The notes beneath the pieces are model-generated. The model did not search any database. It saw nothing but the letters and a program-made list of their open reading frames with translations, and was not told the origin of the DNA. This document shows, in pieces, positions 16,550 to 24,135 of a DNA stretch of 64,000 nucleotides (positions are counted from its first letter, which is position 1; every line of letters begins with the position of its first letter). The DNA lies in NCBI RefSeq assembly GCF_009865135.1, contig NZ_WWGH01000001.1, forward strand, positions 4,092,001-4,156,000, written 5' to 3'. This DNA is from Streptomyces sp. SID8374 (lineage in GTDB: Bacteria; Actinomycetota; Actinomycetes; Streptomycetales; Streptomycetaceae). Both the position numbers and the translations under genes were made by a program.

Positions 16550-17719
16550 CTACCGAGGTCCCGGCACCGTCGCCGCCGGAGGGCTCCAGCGGCCGGTGCG
16601 GGCGGGGCCGGACGGGACGCCGTACTCCTTCTTCAGGTGTTCGGGGATCGCGTAGTGCATGACGCGGCCCCGGGTGAGGGAGGACAGCTCCAGGACCGTG
16701 GTGAGGTGGCCGATCCGGTCCAGGGCCCAGGCGCCGAGCGGGGAGCGGTCCTCGACGGTCTCCAGGATGCCGAGCAGGTGCGGGACGGCCTTGGCGACGG
16801 TGTCCCAGGGCGTACGGGGCACCTCCAGCCAGTCCGCGCACGTGTCGCCCACGAGGTGGCGGATGAGGGCGGAGACGATCGGGTCGAAGAAGGTGCCGGG
16901 GACGACCTCCTCGTAGAGGTCGATGAGCTGCCGGGTGAGCAGGGCGCCCTCGGGGGACGGGCCCATGTGCCGGATCATGTAGAGGTCGAGGAACTCCCGT
17001 GCCTCGGCAAGGGACTTGGGCACTGCCTCCTGGTCGACGCCGAGCATCGCGCCGACCACCCGCCACGCGTAGTAGTAGGCGTCCGCGCCCTCCTCGGACA
17101 TATGGATGCCGAGCCGGTGCAGGCTGTCCAGCACCAGCATCGAGAAGAACATCTGCCCGCCGATCATGTCCTCCTGGCAGATCGGCACCCCCGCGTTCTC
17201 CGTGTCCCAGGCGCCCTCGCGCCGCAGGTGGTGGCGGATGGAGGCGTGCAGGAGGCGGACCTTCTGCGCTGCCGGGATGAAGCGGCTGCCGGCCTCGAAG
17301 GCGTCGGGCTGCATCAGGTAGACGGTGAACTGGCCGGTCTCCGCCATCCGCTTCGACGGGTAGTTCAGCCCGTGCGTCGCCGACAGCAGCTTCGCCACGT
17401 GCGGGACGACGTAACAGGCGGGCATGGAGGCGAAGGAGAGGGCGGTGGAGATGTGCACGTTGTTGTCGATGAAGAAGAGCCGGGCCTTCTCCATCTCGCC
17501 CCAGTCCACCCAGGAGGGCGGCGTGGCGGTGGAGTTGAGGTACTCGCGGGCCACGTCGGGCAGGCCGTCGGGGAGCGGGGCTCCGGCGGTGGAGACGTAC
17601 CGCATGAGGGTGTTGAACGTGCCGACCTCGCCGCGTTCGAAGAGGGTGGCGACGGTGGCGTCGGCGAGTTCGTCGCCGCTCCGGCGGAGGGCGTCCAGCG
17701 ATGCCTGGGTGTAGGTCAT
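16550..17719 (-). CDS. MpaB/DUF2236-type oxygenase (latex-clearing-protein relative)
   Basis: 389-residue protein of the ER-bound oxygenase MpaB/rubber oxygenase catalytic domain family, which contains haem-b dioxygenases such as Lcp and fungal MpaB. The central segment YPSKRMAETGQFTVYLMQPDAF followed by KVRLLHASIRHHLRRE matches the family pattern of an Arg/Thr active-site cluster and a His likely to ligate haem. There is no Tat or Sec signal, unlike secreted Lcp, so it acts in the cytosol or at the inner membrane face. GAAGGAAG precedes the ATG. It lies 44 bp after the polyprenyl diphosphate synthase gene, suggesting that an isoprenoid is its substrate or that it tailors one; this is inference. 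Confidence 0.78.
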   Translation of the reverse strand: MTYTQASLDALRRSGDELADATVATLFERGEVGTFNTLMRYVSTAGAPLPDGLPDVAREYLNSTATPPSWVDWGEMEKARLFFIDNNVHISTALSFASMPACYVVPHVAKLLSATHGLNYPSKRMAETGQFTVYLMQPDAFEAGSRFIPAAQKVRLLHASIRHHLRREGAWDTENAGVPICQEDMIGGQMFFSMLVLDSLHRLGIHMSEEGADAYYYAWRVVGAMLGVDQEAVPKSLAEAREFLDLYMIRHMGPSPEGALLTRQLIDLYEEVVPGTFFDPIVSALIRHLVGDTCADWLEVPRTPWDTVAKAVPHLLGILETVEDRSPLGAWALDRIGHLTTVLELSSLTRGRVMHYAIPEHLKKEYGVPSGPARTGRWSPPAATVPGPR

Positions 17720-17763
17720 GGTGGTGCTTCCTTCTCTGCGTACGTCGGGGGGGCGGGGAGGCG

Positions 17764-18843
17764 TCAGGAACGGCGGACGGCCGCCGAGTGCGCCAGGGCG
17801 GTGAGCGCGGTGGCGGCGGGGCCGGGCAGATCCAGCTCGTCGAGTGCGCGCAGCGCCTCCTCGACCCGGGCGGTGATCATGGACTCGATGCGGTCGGGGG
17901 CCTTCAGGCGGAGCATCACTTCGCGTACGTCGTCGGCGGTGCCAGCTGCGTCGGCGGTGTCGGCCGTGCGGGTCTCCGCCCCGGCCGCGAGCAGGGTGCG
18001 GAGGCGGTCCCGGTCCTCCTCCCCGGCCAGCCGCCAGGTCTCCGCGAGCAGGGCCGTCGGCCGATGGCCGCGTACGTCGTCGGAGCCGTCCTTCCCCGTG
18101 AGCGCCGGGTCCCCGAACAGGCCCAGCAGGTCGTCCCGCAGCTGGAACGCCTCGCCCAGCGGCAGCCCGTACGCCGAGCAGCCCGCGCGCAGCGGCTCAC
18201 CGGCCCCGCCCAGCAGCGCGCCGATCAACAGGGGCTGCTCCACGGTGTACTTGGCGGTCTTGTAGCGGACGACCTTGAGCGAGGTCGCCGTATCGGGGGC
18301 GGCGGCCCCGGTGTGCAGGATCTCCAGGCACTCGCCCGCCACCAACTCCCGTGCCAGGCGGGCCCAGAGCGGGCGGGCCCGGCCCAGATAGGCGGCGGGC
18401 AGGCCGCTGGTGACGAAGAGCTGCCCGGCCATCGACATCAGCAGGTCCCCGGCGAGCATCGCCAACGAGCGTGCGGCCAGGGCTGGTTCGGGGTGGTCCC
18501 GCACCGCCTTGCGCAGGGCCAGGTGGGCGGTGGGGCGCCCGTGCCGCAGCGGGCTGTCGTCGATCAGGTCGTCGTGGACCACGGCCGCCGCGTGCACCAG
18601 CTCCATCGAGGCCGCCGCCCGCACCAGGGCGTCGCTGTCGGGCTGCCCGGCCGCCCGCCAGCCCCAGTAGCAGAAGGCCGCCCGCAGCCGTTTGCCGTCC
18701 GCCACGGCCGTCTCCACCGCATCGGCCACCGGGCACAAGGAGGCGTCGACAGCGGTGAGTTGACCGGCCTCCCCGGCGGCGAAGCGGTGGAGCACCTCAT
18801 CCACCCGGGCCTTGAACGCGCCCGGCTCCCACCCCTCAGACAC
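17764..18843 (-). CDS. Polyprenyl diphosphate synthase
   Basis: Trans-isoprenyl diphosphate synthase, 359 residues, which condenses isopentenyl diphosphate with an allylic diphosphate. The first Asp-rich motif is HDDLIDDSPLRHGRP with DDLID at residues 91-95; the second is QLRDDLLGLFGD, and KYTVEQPLLIG carries the conserved Lys-Thr/Val motif. The short DDxxD spacing with no insertion and a Val-His before it fits GGPP/medium-chain synthases, but product length cannot be predicted. It overlaps the upstream small gene by 8 bp and precedes the MpaB-type oxygenase. The C-terminus carries an Ala/Thr-rich insertion at about residues 288-300. Confidence 0.92.
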   Translation of the reverse strand: MSEGWEPGAFKARVDEVLHRFAAGEAGQLTAVDASLCPVADAVETAVADGKRLRAAFCYWGWRAAGQPDSDALVRAAASMELVHAAAVVHDDLIDDSPLRHGRPTAHLALRKAVRDHPEPALAARSLAMLAGDLLMSMAGQLFVTSGLPAAYLGRARPLWARLARELVAGECLEILHTGAAAPDTATSLKVVRYKTAKYTVEQPLLIGALLGGAGEPLRAGCSAYGLPLGEAFQLRDDLLGLFGDPALTGKDGSDDVRGHRPTALLAETWRLAGEEDRDRLRTLLAAGAETRTADTADAAGTADDVREVMLRLKAPDRIESMITARVEEALRALDELDLPGPAATALTALAHSAAVRRS

Positions 18844-19123
18844 GTTCGCCGTCGCGCTGGGCGATCACATGGCGGGCCAGCACTTCCAGGTGGGCCGGGG
18901 GTGCGGTCGCGTACCGGTCGAGGGCGAGGCGGCCGCGCGCGATCAGGTCCTGCTCGGCCTCGGCCGCCAGCTCGGCCGTGTCGGAGCGCCGCAGCAGCCC
19001 CCGTACGGAGGCGAAGGCGGCGCCCACCGTGGTCACCGCCAGGTCCGCGAGGCCCGCCGCCAGGAGCACCGCCTGTTCGCCCGGTCCGCCGATGCCCTCG
19101 CGGGTGTCCGTCGTCCGTTCCAC
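18836..19123 (-). CDS. Small unknown protein in the polyprenyl synthase operon
   Basis: 95-residue protein I do not recognise. It is Ala/Glu/Arg rich and mostly helical, with a mildly hydrophobic stretch QAVLLAAGLADLAVTTVGAA near residues 17-36 that could pack on a membrane, and an amphipathic region LAAEAEQDLIARGRLALDRY after it. The coding sequence overlaps the synthase start by 8 bp, so translation is coupled and it probably works with the synthase or with the operon's oxygenase. It is the first gene of the three-gene minus-strand operon. Confidence 0.7.
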   Translation of the reverse strand: MERTTDTREGIGGPGEQAVLLAAGLADLAVTTVGAAFASVRGLLRRSDTAELAAEAEQDLIARGRLALDRYATAPPAHLEVLARHVIAQRDGERV

Positions 19124-19484
19124 GCCATCCCCCAGCCGCAGTGTGTCCGGAGCCGCAGGGGCCCGGTCGGCGCCGACCGTCCGTCCGCGCCACGCTGTCG
19201 AGTTTTGCCGGGGGGTGTGTGCCGGTGCCGGGGAAACTCACCAACGAGTGATCGGCGTCTTTCAAACCTGCGGCCCGGTCCTTCCGGCCTGCGACCCTCC
19301 GGCCGACCCGGGGCGCGTCCCGCATGCTGGACACGCCGAAATCTTTTACCTTCCGCTCCAGGCCCTGTTCACGGCATGATCCGGACCGACTCCCTCCGGA
19401 ATCACGGCAGTTGAGGGGCCTGATGGCATCGTTGTCACGGGCGGGGGCGGGCCGCTCCGGGCCGGGCGGCATATTCACGGAGGC
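19124..19484. other. Divergent intergenic region, no gene seen
   Basis: Non-coding stretch between the polyprenyl synthase operon and the chitinase promoter. It should contain the operon's promoter, but I see no clear boxes, repeats or conserved small gene in it. Confidence 0.5.
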
Positions 19485-19524
19485 TGGTCTAGACCTTGAC
19501 AGGTCCAGACCATCATCGCTTGAG
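19485..19524 (+). promoter_or_regulatory. Chitinase promoter with 12-bp repeats
   Basis: Two related 12-bp elements, TGGTCTAGACCT at 19485-19496 and AGGTCCAGACCA at 19501-19512, flank and overlap a perfect -35 box TTGACA at 19496-19501; a weak -10 is near 19519-19524. This arrangement is the known signature of Streptomyces chitinase promoters, which are chitin-induced and glucose-repressed; the elements also resemble DasR-type sites (ACTGGTCTAGACC). Which protein binds here cannot be told from sequence. Confidence 0.8.
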
Positions 19525-19586
19525 TGTCGGCACCCCCACGGCGGCGCACGGCCGGACGTCGCGCCGCGTCTAAGGAGTGTGTCCAC

Positions 19587-20474
19587 GTGATCAGACGTGT
19601 CCTCGGCCTGCTGGTCGCACTCGCCGCGGTCGTCGCGGCGCTCGTCGTCCTCCCCGCCGCCACCGCGCAGGCCGCCACCTGTGTCGCCGCCTGGAACTCC
19701 TCCGCCGTCTACACGGGCGGCCAGACCGCCTCGTACAACGGCCGCAACTACACCGCCAAGTGGTGGACCCAGAACGAGCGTCCCGGCTCCTCCGACGTCT
19801 GGGCCGACAACGGCGCCTGCGGCACCAGCGGCGGCGGTGACGGCGGCCAGAACAACGGCTTCGTCGTCAGCGAGGCCCAGTTCAACCAGATGTTCCCGAA
19901 CCGGAACTCCTTCTACACCTACCAGGGACTCACCGACGCCCTGGGCGCGTACCCCGCCTTCGCCAACAGCGGCAGCGACGAGATCAAGAAGCGCGAGGCA
20001 GCGGCCTTCCTCGCCAACGTCAGCCACGAGACCGGCGGGCTGGTGTACATCAAGGAAGTCAACGAGGCCAACTACCCCCACTACTGCGACGCCAGCCAGC
20101 CCTACGGCTGCCCGGCCGGCCAGTCCGCGTACTACGGCAAGGGCCCCATCCAGCTCAGCTGGAACTTCAACTACAAGGCCGCCGGTGACGCGCTCGGCAT
20201 CGACCTGCTGAACAACCCCTACCTGGTCGAGCAGAACGCCTCCATCGCCTGGAAGACCGGCCTCTGGTACTGGAACACCCAGACCGGCCCGGGCACCATC
20301 ACGGGTCACAACGCCATCGTCAACGGCCCCGGCTTCGGTGAGACGATCCGCTCCATCAACGGCGCCATCGAGTGCAACGGCGGGAACCCGGCGCAGGTCC
20401 AGAGCCGGATCGACAAGTTCACGCAGTTCACGCAGATCCTCGGCACCACCACCGGCTCGAACCTGAGCTGCTGA
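19587..20474 (+). CDS. Secreted GH19 chitinase with N-terminal chitin-binding module
   Basis: Extracellular endochitinase, 295 residues. A Sec signal peptide (RRVLGLLVALAAVVAALVVLPAATAQA) is followed by a CBM5/12 module (CVAAWNSSAVYTGGQTASYNG, AKWWTQNERPG), a Gly-rich linker (GTSGGGDGG) and a GH19 catalytic domain starting near residue 90. The catalytic Glu is in FLANVSHETGG, with the second acidic residue in YIKEVNEANY; YYGKGPIQLSWNFNY is the family signature. GTG 19587 has AAGGAGTG upstream. It is transcribed from a repeat-containing chitinase promoter. Confidence 0.95.
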   Translation: MIRRVLGLLVALAAVVAALVVLPAATAQAATCVAAWNSSAVYTGGQTASYNGRNYTAKWWTQNERPGSSDVWADNGACGTSGGGDGGQNNGFVVSEAQFNQMFPNRNSFYTYQGLTDALGAYPAFANSGSDEIKKREAAAFLANVSHETGGLVYIKEVNEANYPHYCDASQPYGCPAGQSAYYGKGPIQLSWNFNYKAAGDALGIDLLNNPYLVEQNASIAWKTGLWYWNTQTGPGTITGHNAIVNGPGFGETIRSINGAIECNGGNPAQVQSRIDKFTQFTQILGTTTGSNLSC

Positions 20475-20641
20475 TCCCCACCGTGTGATCCCCACCCGTA
20501 CGGGGGGTGCGTCCGGCCACGGCCGGGCGGACCCCCCCGTTTCGGCGTCCGGGCCCGGTTGGCAGGATCGGGGCGACGTACAGCACCACCCTGTGACGCG
20601 GACCACGGGAACCCGGTGGCCGCCGCGGAGAGGTACAGGGC

Positions 20642-21355
20642 GTGGAGCACAACGAACAGCCGGTCCGCCCGGCACACCCGCCCGACGACGGCCCGGACGA
20701 CGACGGCCGCGACGACTCACGCGTACGGGAACGCATCCGCGCGGGCGACCGGGAGGCCTTCGGCGCCCTCTACGACCGGTACGCGAAGTCCGTGCACAGC
20801 CACGCCTGCCGCCTCACCGGCGACCTCTCCGCCGCCGAGGACGTGATGTCGGAGACCTTCCTCGCCGCCTGGCGCACCCGCGAGGAGATCGACCCCGAGG
20901 GCGGCTCCCTGCGGCCCTGGCTGCTCGGCATCGCCACCAACAAGGCGCGCAACCACCGGCGCGGGGTCGGCCGCCGCCTCGCGTTCCTGGCCCGGCAGCC
21001 CAAGCCCAAGGAGACCGAGGACTTCGCGGAGGCCTCCGCCGAGCGGCTGGACCACCAGCGGGAGCTGGCCGCCGTACGGGCGGTCCTGGACCGCCTGCGG
21101 CAGCCCGAGCGGGAGGTGCTGGCGCTCTGCGTCTGGGCCGGGCTGGACTACGCGCAGGCGGCGGACGCGCTGGGCGTCCCCGTCGGCACCGTACGGTCGC
21201 GGCTCTCCCGGGCCCGTACGCGGCTGCGCGGACTGGCGGGCGAACACCTGGAGCGGGAACGGAACGAGTCCGGGCGGGAACTTCGCCGGGGCCGCGGAGA
21301 GGTAGGAGGCAGGGCGGCATTCGTCGCCCTGCCAGGAGAGGGGGGATCGCGATGA
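20642..21355 (+). CDS. ECF-type RNA polymerase sigma factor
   Basis: Sigma-70 family group 4 factor, 237 residues. Region 2 is seen in DREAFGALYDRYAKSVHSHACRLTGDLSAAEDVMSETFLAAWRTRE, the tryptophan-containing core-binding and -10 recognition segment; region 4 with its helix-turn-helix is PEREVLALCVWAGLDYAQAADALGVPVGTVRSRLSRARTRLR. It starts at GTG 20642. The C-terminal tail (residues about 200-237) is charged and low in complexity. Its stop overlaps the start of the CU044_5270-type gene by 4 bp, making it the probable membrane regulator or cognate partner. Confidence 0.92.
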   Translation: MEHNEQPVRPAHPPDDGPDDDGRDDSRVRERIRAGDREAFGALYDRYAKSVHSHACRLTGDLSAAEDVMSETFLAAWRTREEIDPEGGSLRPWLLGIATNKARNHRRGVGRRLAFLARQPKPKETEDFAEASAERLDHQRELAAVRAVLDRLRQPEREVLALCVWAGLDYAQAADALGVPVGTVRSRLSRARTRLRGLAGEHLERERNESGRELRRGRGEVGGRAAFVALPGEGGSR

Positions 21356-22434
21356 CCGCGACCACGGGTACCGGCGCCGGCCGGGACGACCGCGACGGCC
21401 GGGGCGGCCTGGACGACCGCGCCGAGCTGGCGCGGCTGCTGCCGCCCGCCACGGCATTCGACCTTCCGCCGGGCCGCCACGAGCACCACAGGGAACGCCT
21501 GATGAACCAGATCGACCTCGACACCGCCGCCGCGCCCGCGAAGGACCGCGCCCCCGCCCGCCCGCGCCTGCTGCGCCCGTCCTTCCTGGCCCCGGTCACC
21601 GCGCTCGCGCTGGCCGGTGCGCTGGTGGCGGGCTACTCCGCGCAGGGCGGCGGACAGGCCCCGGCGCGGGCGGGCAGCGGCGCCCCGGCCTCGGAGCGCG
21701 CCGGGAACGCGCAGCCGGTGGCCCTCGTGCTCAACCGGATCTCGGACGCGGCGGCGAAGAGCGGGGCCGGGCCGGTCGGCGACGACCAGTTCGTCTACGT
21801 ACGCAGCCAGGTCCAGGACAGCGACCTCACCAGCGGCAAGCTGGTGACGGGCCCGCTGGCGGAGCGCGAGATCTGGTACGCGCAGAAGCCCGGCCCGCAG
21901 AAGAAGCTCGGCTACATCCGCCAGGGCGGCGAAATCTCCCCCATCAACGCCGAGTTCGGGGACGAGGACGGCACCCGCGAGGGCATCAGCCGTCCCACCT
22001 ACCGCTGGCTGGCCGCCCTCCCGACGGACCCGCGCCGGCTGCTGGACCACCTCACCGCCCTCACCCCGGAGTCCGATACCCAGGAGCACGCCCAGGCGGT
22101 GTTCGACCAGATCGGCGACCTGATCCGCGAGACCGTGCTGCCGCCGGAGACCGCCGCCGCGCTCTACAAGGCCGCGGCCCTGATCCCCGGCGTCACCGAG
22201 GCCCCGGACGCGGTGGACGCGCTCGGCCGCCACGGGGTCGGTATCGCCCGCGAGGACACCCGTTTCGCCACCCGCTCGGAGTGGGTCTTCGACCCGGAGG
22301 GGCTCTCCTTCCTCGGCTCGCGCACCTTCCTGACCAAGGACAGCGAGATCGGCGGGAAGGGCGCGCTCCTCGACGCCCAGGCCGTGCAGAAGCGGTCCGT
22401 GGTGGACGAGGGCGGGGTCCGGCCGCAGGACTAG
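21352..22434 (+). CDS. CU044_5270 family membrane protein, partner of the ECF sigma factor
   Basis: 360-residue protein found next to ECF sigma factors in actinobacteria. A cytoplasmic N-terminal region (residues 1-75) with DLPPGRHEHHRERLMNQID precedes one transmembrane helix (LAPVTALALAGALVAGYSA, about residues 79-100) and an extracytoplasmic domain (about 105-360) containing QFVYVRSQVQD, ISRPTYRWLAALPTDP and GVGIAREDTRFATRSEWVFDPE. Domain order suits an anti-sigma factor or a surface stress sensor, but this family's function is not established. Start ATGA overlaps the sigma factor's stop. Confidence 0.83.
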   Translation: MTATTGTGAGRDDRDGRGGLDDRAELARLLPPATAFDLPPGRHEHHRERLMNQIDLDTAAAPAKDRAPARPRLLRPSFLAPVTALALAGALVAGYSAQGGGQAPARAGSGAPASERAGNAQPVALVLNRISDAAAKSGAGPVGDDQFVYVRSQVQDSDLTSGKLVTGPLAEREIWYAQKPGPQKKLGYIRQGGEISPINAEFGDEDGTREGISRPTYRWLAALPTDPRRLLDHLTALTPESDTQEHAQAVFDQIGDLIRETVLPPETAAALYKAAALIPGVTEAPDAVDALGRHGVGIAREDTRFATRSEWVFDPEGLSFLGSRTFLTKDSEIGGKGALLDAQAVQKRSVVDEGGVRPQD

Positions 22435-22581
22435 TACGGAGAGCTGTGGGAGGGGGCTGGCCGGACTCCGTACAGGGAAGTCCGGCCCGCCCGGCCTCGT
22501 ACCACCGGACGCCACACCCCGGCGCTGGCCCACACCAGCCCACCGAGCGTCACACCGGCACCGGCCCACACCGGCACCGGC

Positions 22582-23700
22582 CTACACCAACGGCGGCCGT
22601 ACCGACATCAGCAGGTGCCGGTGGGTCTCCGACCCCGCCTCGTCCGTGATCATCGCCCGCTGGCCCGCTCCCATCATCAGCAGCCGCAGCGTCGGCTCCT
22701 CGAAGGAGGCCAGGGCGTCCGCGAGATACCCCGGGTGGAACGCCACGGTCATCTCGGGGGCGCCCTCCAGCGTCGCGGGTAGCCGCTGGGACGCCACGTC
22801 GTCCTCGTAACCGGCTTGCAGATGTACGGAGTTGTCGGCGGCCGAGAACGTCATCTGCACCGGGCTGTCCCCGTCGGCCACCACCGAGACCCGCTTGACG
22901 GCCTCCACCAGCCGCGCCCGGTCCAGCACCGCCACGGCCGGGCCCTCCAGGGCGAACAGCTTGTCGTGGCGCGGGAGCCGCCCGTCCAGCAGCCGCACGG
23001 TGGTCCGCATCCCCGCGTGCTCGAACCCCGCCGAACCGGCGTCCAGGGCGACACTCACCAGCCCGGACCGCCCCAGCGAGCGGGCGATCTCCGTCAACCG
23101 CCGGGCGGAGACGACGACATCGGCGCTCTCGTCGCCCGCCGCCGCCTTCCACGGAAGGGTCCGCACGGCGAAGCGGTACCGGTCGGTCGCCGCGAGCGTC
23201 ATCGTCCCGCTCTCCCCGTCGAGGCCCAGCCGGATCCCGGTGAGCGTGGGCAGGGTGTCGTCCCGCCCCGCCGCCACCGCCACATCGGCGACAGCCGCCG
23301 CGAACTCCGCCGCCTCCACCGCGCCCCGCACCTGCGGGAGCGACGGCAGCGCCGGGTAGTCGTCCAGCGGCAGCACGGAGAGGCCGAAGCGGGCGCCGTC
23401 CCCGGAGACGGTGAATCGGGACCCCTCGACCGCGCACTCCACCGGCCCGTCCGGCAGCACCTTGCAGATGTCCAGCAGCCGCCGCCCCATGACGAGCACC
23501 TTCCCCGGGCGCACGACCTCGGCGGCCTCCACGTCGATGCGCGCGGACGCCTCGTAGTCGAGACCGCTCACGCGCAGCCGCCCGCCCTCCGTGTCCAGCA
23601 GGAGCCCGCCCAGTACGGGAACGGGGGAGCGGACCGGCAGGACGCGGGCGGCCCACGCCACGGCTTCGGTCAGGGCACTGCACTCGATGCGGAACTCCAC
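22582..23700 (-). CDS. DNA polymerase III beta sliding-clamp paralogue
   Basis: 372-residue protein with the three-domain sliding-clamp fold: FRIECSALTEAVAWAARVLP at the start, PVLGGLLLDTEGGRLRVSGLDYEASARIDV, DDTLPTLTGIRLGLDGES in domain 2 and the terminus ETHRHLLMSVRPPLV instead of the canonical P-M-R-x ending. It is not next to dnaA, recF or gyrB, so it is an additional clamp and not the main dnaN. It may recruit special polymerases or repair proteins, which is inference. GTG 23700 has GAGGAGAGG upstream. A long fold-back element lies immediately upstream of its ribosome site. Confidence 0.88.
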   Translation of the reverse strand: MEFRIECSALTEAVAWAARVLPVRSPVPVLGGLLLDTEGGRLRVSGLDYEASARIDVEAAEVVRPGKVLVMGRRLLDICKVLPDGPVECAVEGSRFTVSGDGARFGLSVLPLDDYPALPSLPQVRGAVEAAEFAAAVADVAVAAGRDDTLPTLTGIRLGLDGESGTMTLAATDRYRFAVRTLPWKAAAGDESADVVVSARRLTEIARSLGRSGLVSVALDAGSAGFEHAGMRTTVRLLDGRLPRHDKLFALEGPAVAVLDRARLVEAVKRVSVVADGDSPVQMTFSAADNSVHLQAGYEDDVASQRLPATLEGAPEMTVAFHPGYLADALASFEEPTLRLLMMGAGQRAMITDEAGSETHRHLLMSVRPPLV

Positions 23701-23743
23701 GCTGGGGCCTCTCCTCACAGGTCGTCCGGACACGGACGACGCC

Positions 23744-23908
23744 AGGGCGTGTCCGGCGGATCAGGACCGGGTCCGCGACGCCTGGCACGGCACCTCGCGG
23801 CGTTGCCGCAACGCCCGAATCGCTCCGCGATGAGGACGTTCCAGCGCCTTGCGATGCACCGCACCAGACGCCGCGGCCTATCCGGTCCTGATCCGCCGGA
23901 CACACCCT
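23744..23908. mobile_element. Fold-back (MITE-like) element upstream of the clamp paralogue
   Basis: The ends at 23744-23770 and 23882-23908 are inverted repeats of 27 bp with one mismatch, including 22 perfect bp (23749-23770 with 23882-23903). Inside, the two halves still match imperfectly for roughly 35 bp more, so the 165-bp sequence folds as one long hairpin. It has no coding potential. This structure is typical of a miniature inverted-repeat transposable element. No clear target-site duplication is visible, so the mobile origin is inference; it could also be a regulatory or terminator structure. Confidence 0.5.
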
Positions 23909-24135
23909 AGAGGCCACCACTGACAACGAGCCGGGGCCGGGCACCCGCCCAGGGCGGGAGAGCTCCGGCACCGGCGCCAGCGACCACCCCCGTGAGCCGC
24001 TGCGACCGGTACCGGAACACCACGTTCGGACCATAGATCGGTGGGTAGGGGCACGGGGAGGTTCAATGCGCCCAGTGGGGCGCAGACGGGGGTAACACTC
24101 CGCACAGTGATGCACAGTGATGATCGGGGGATCAT

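Noticed and set aside
17701..19251. Plus-strand frame opposite the polyprenyl synthase
   Set aside because: Gly/Arg-rich shadow in the complementary frame of the minus-strand operon.
23744..23908. Terminator of the clamp or PucR gene
   Set aside because: It is too long and lies upstream of both divergent starts; the terminal inverted repeats fit a fold-back element better.
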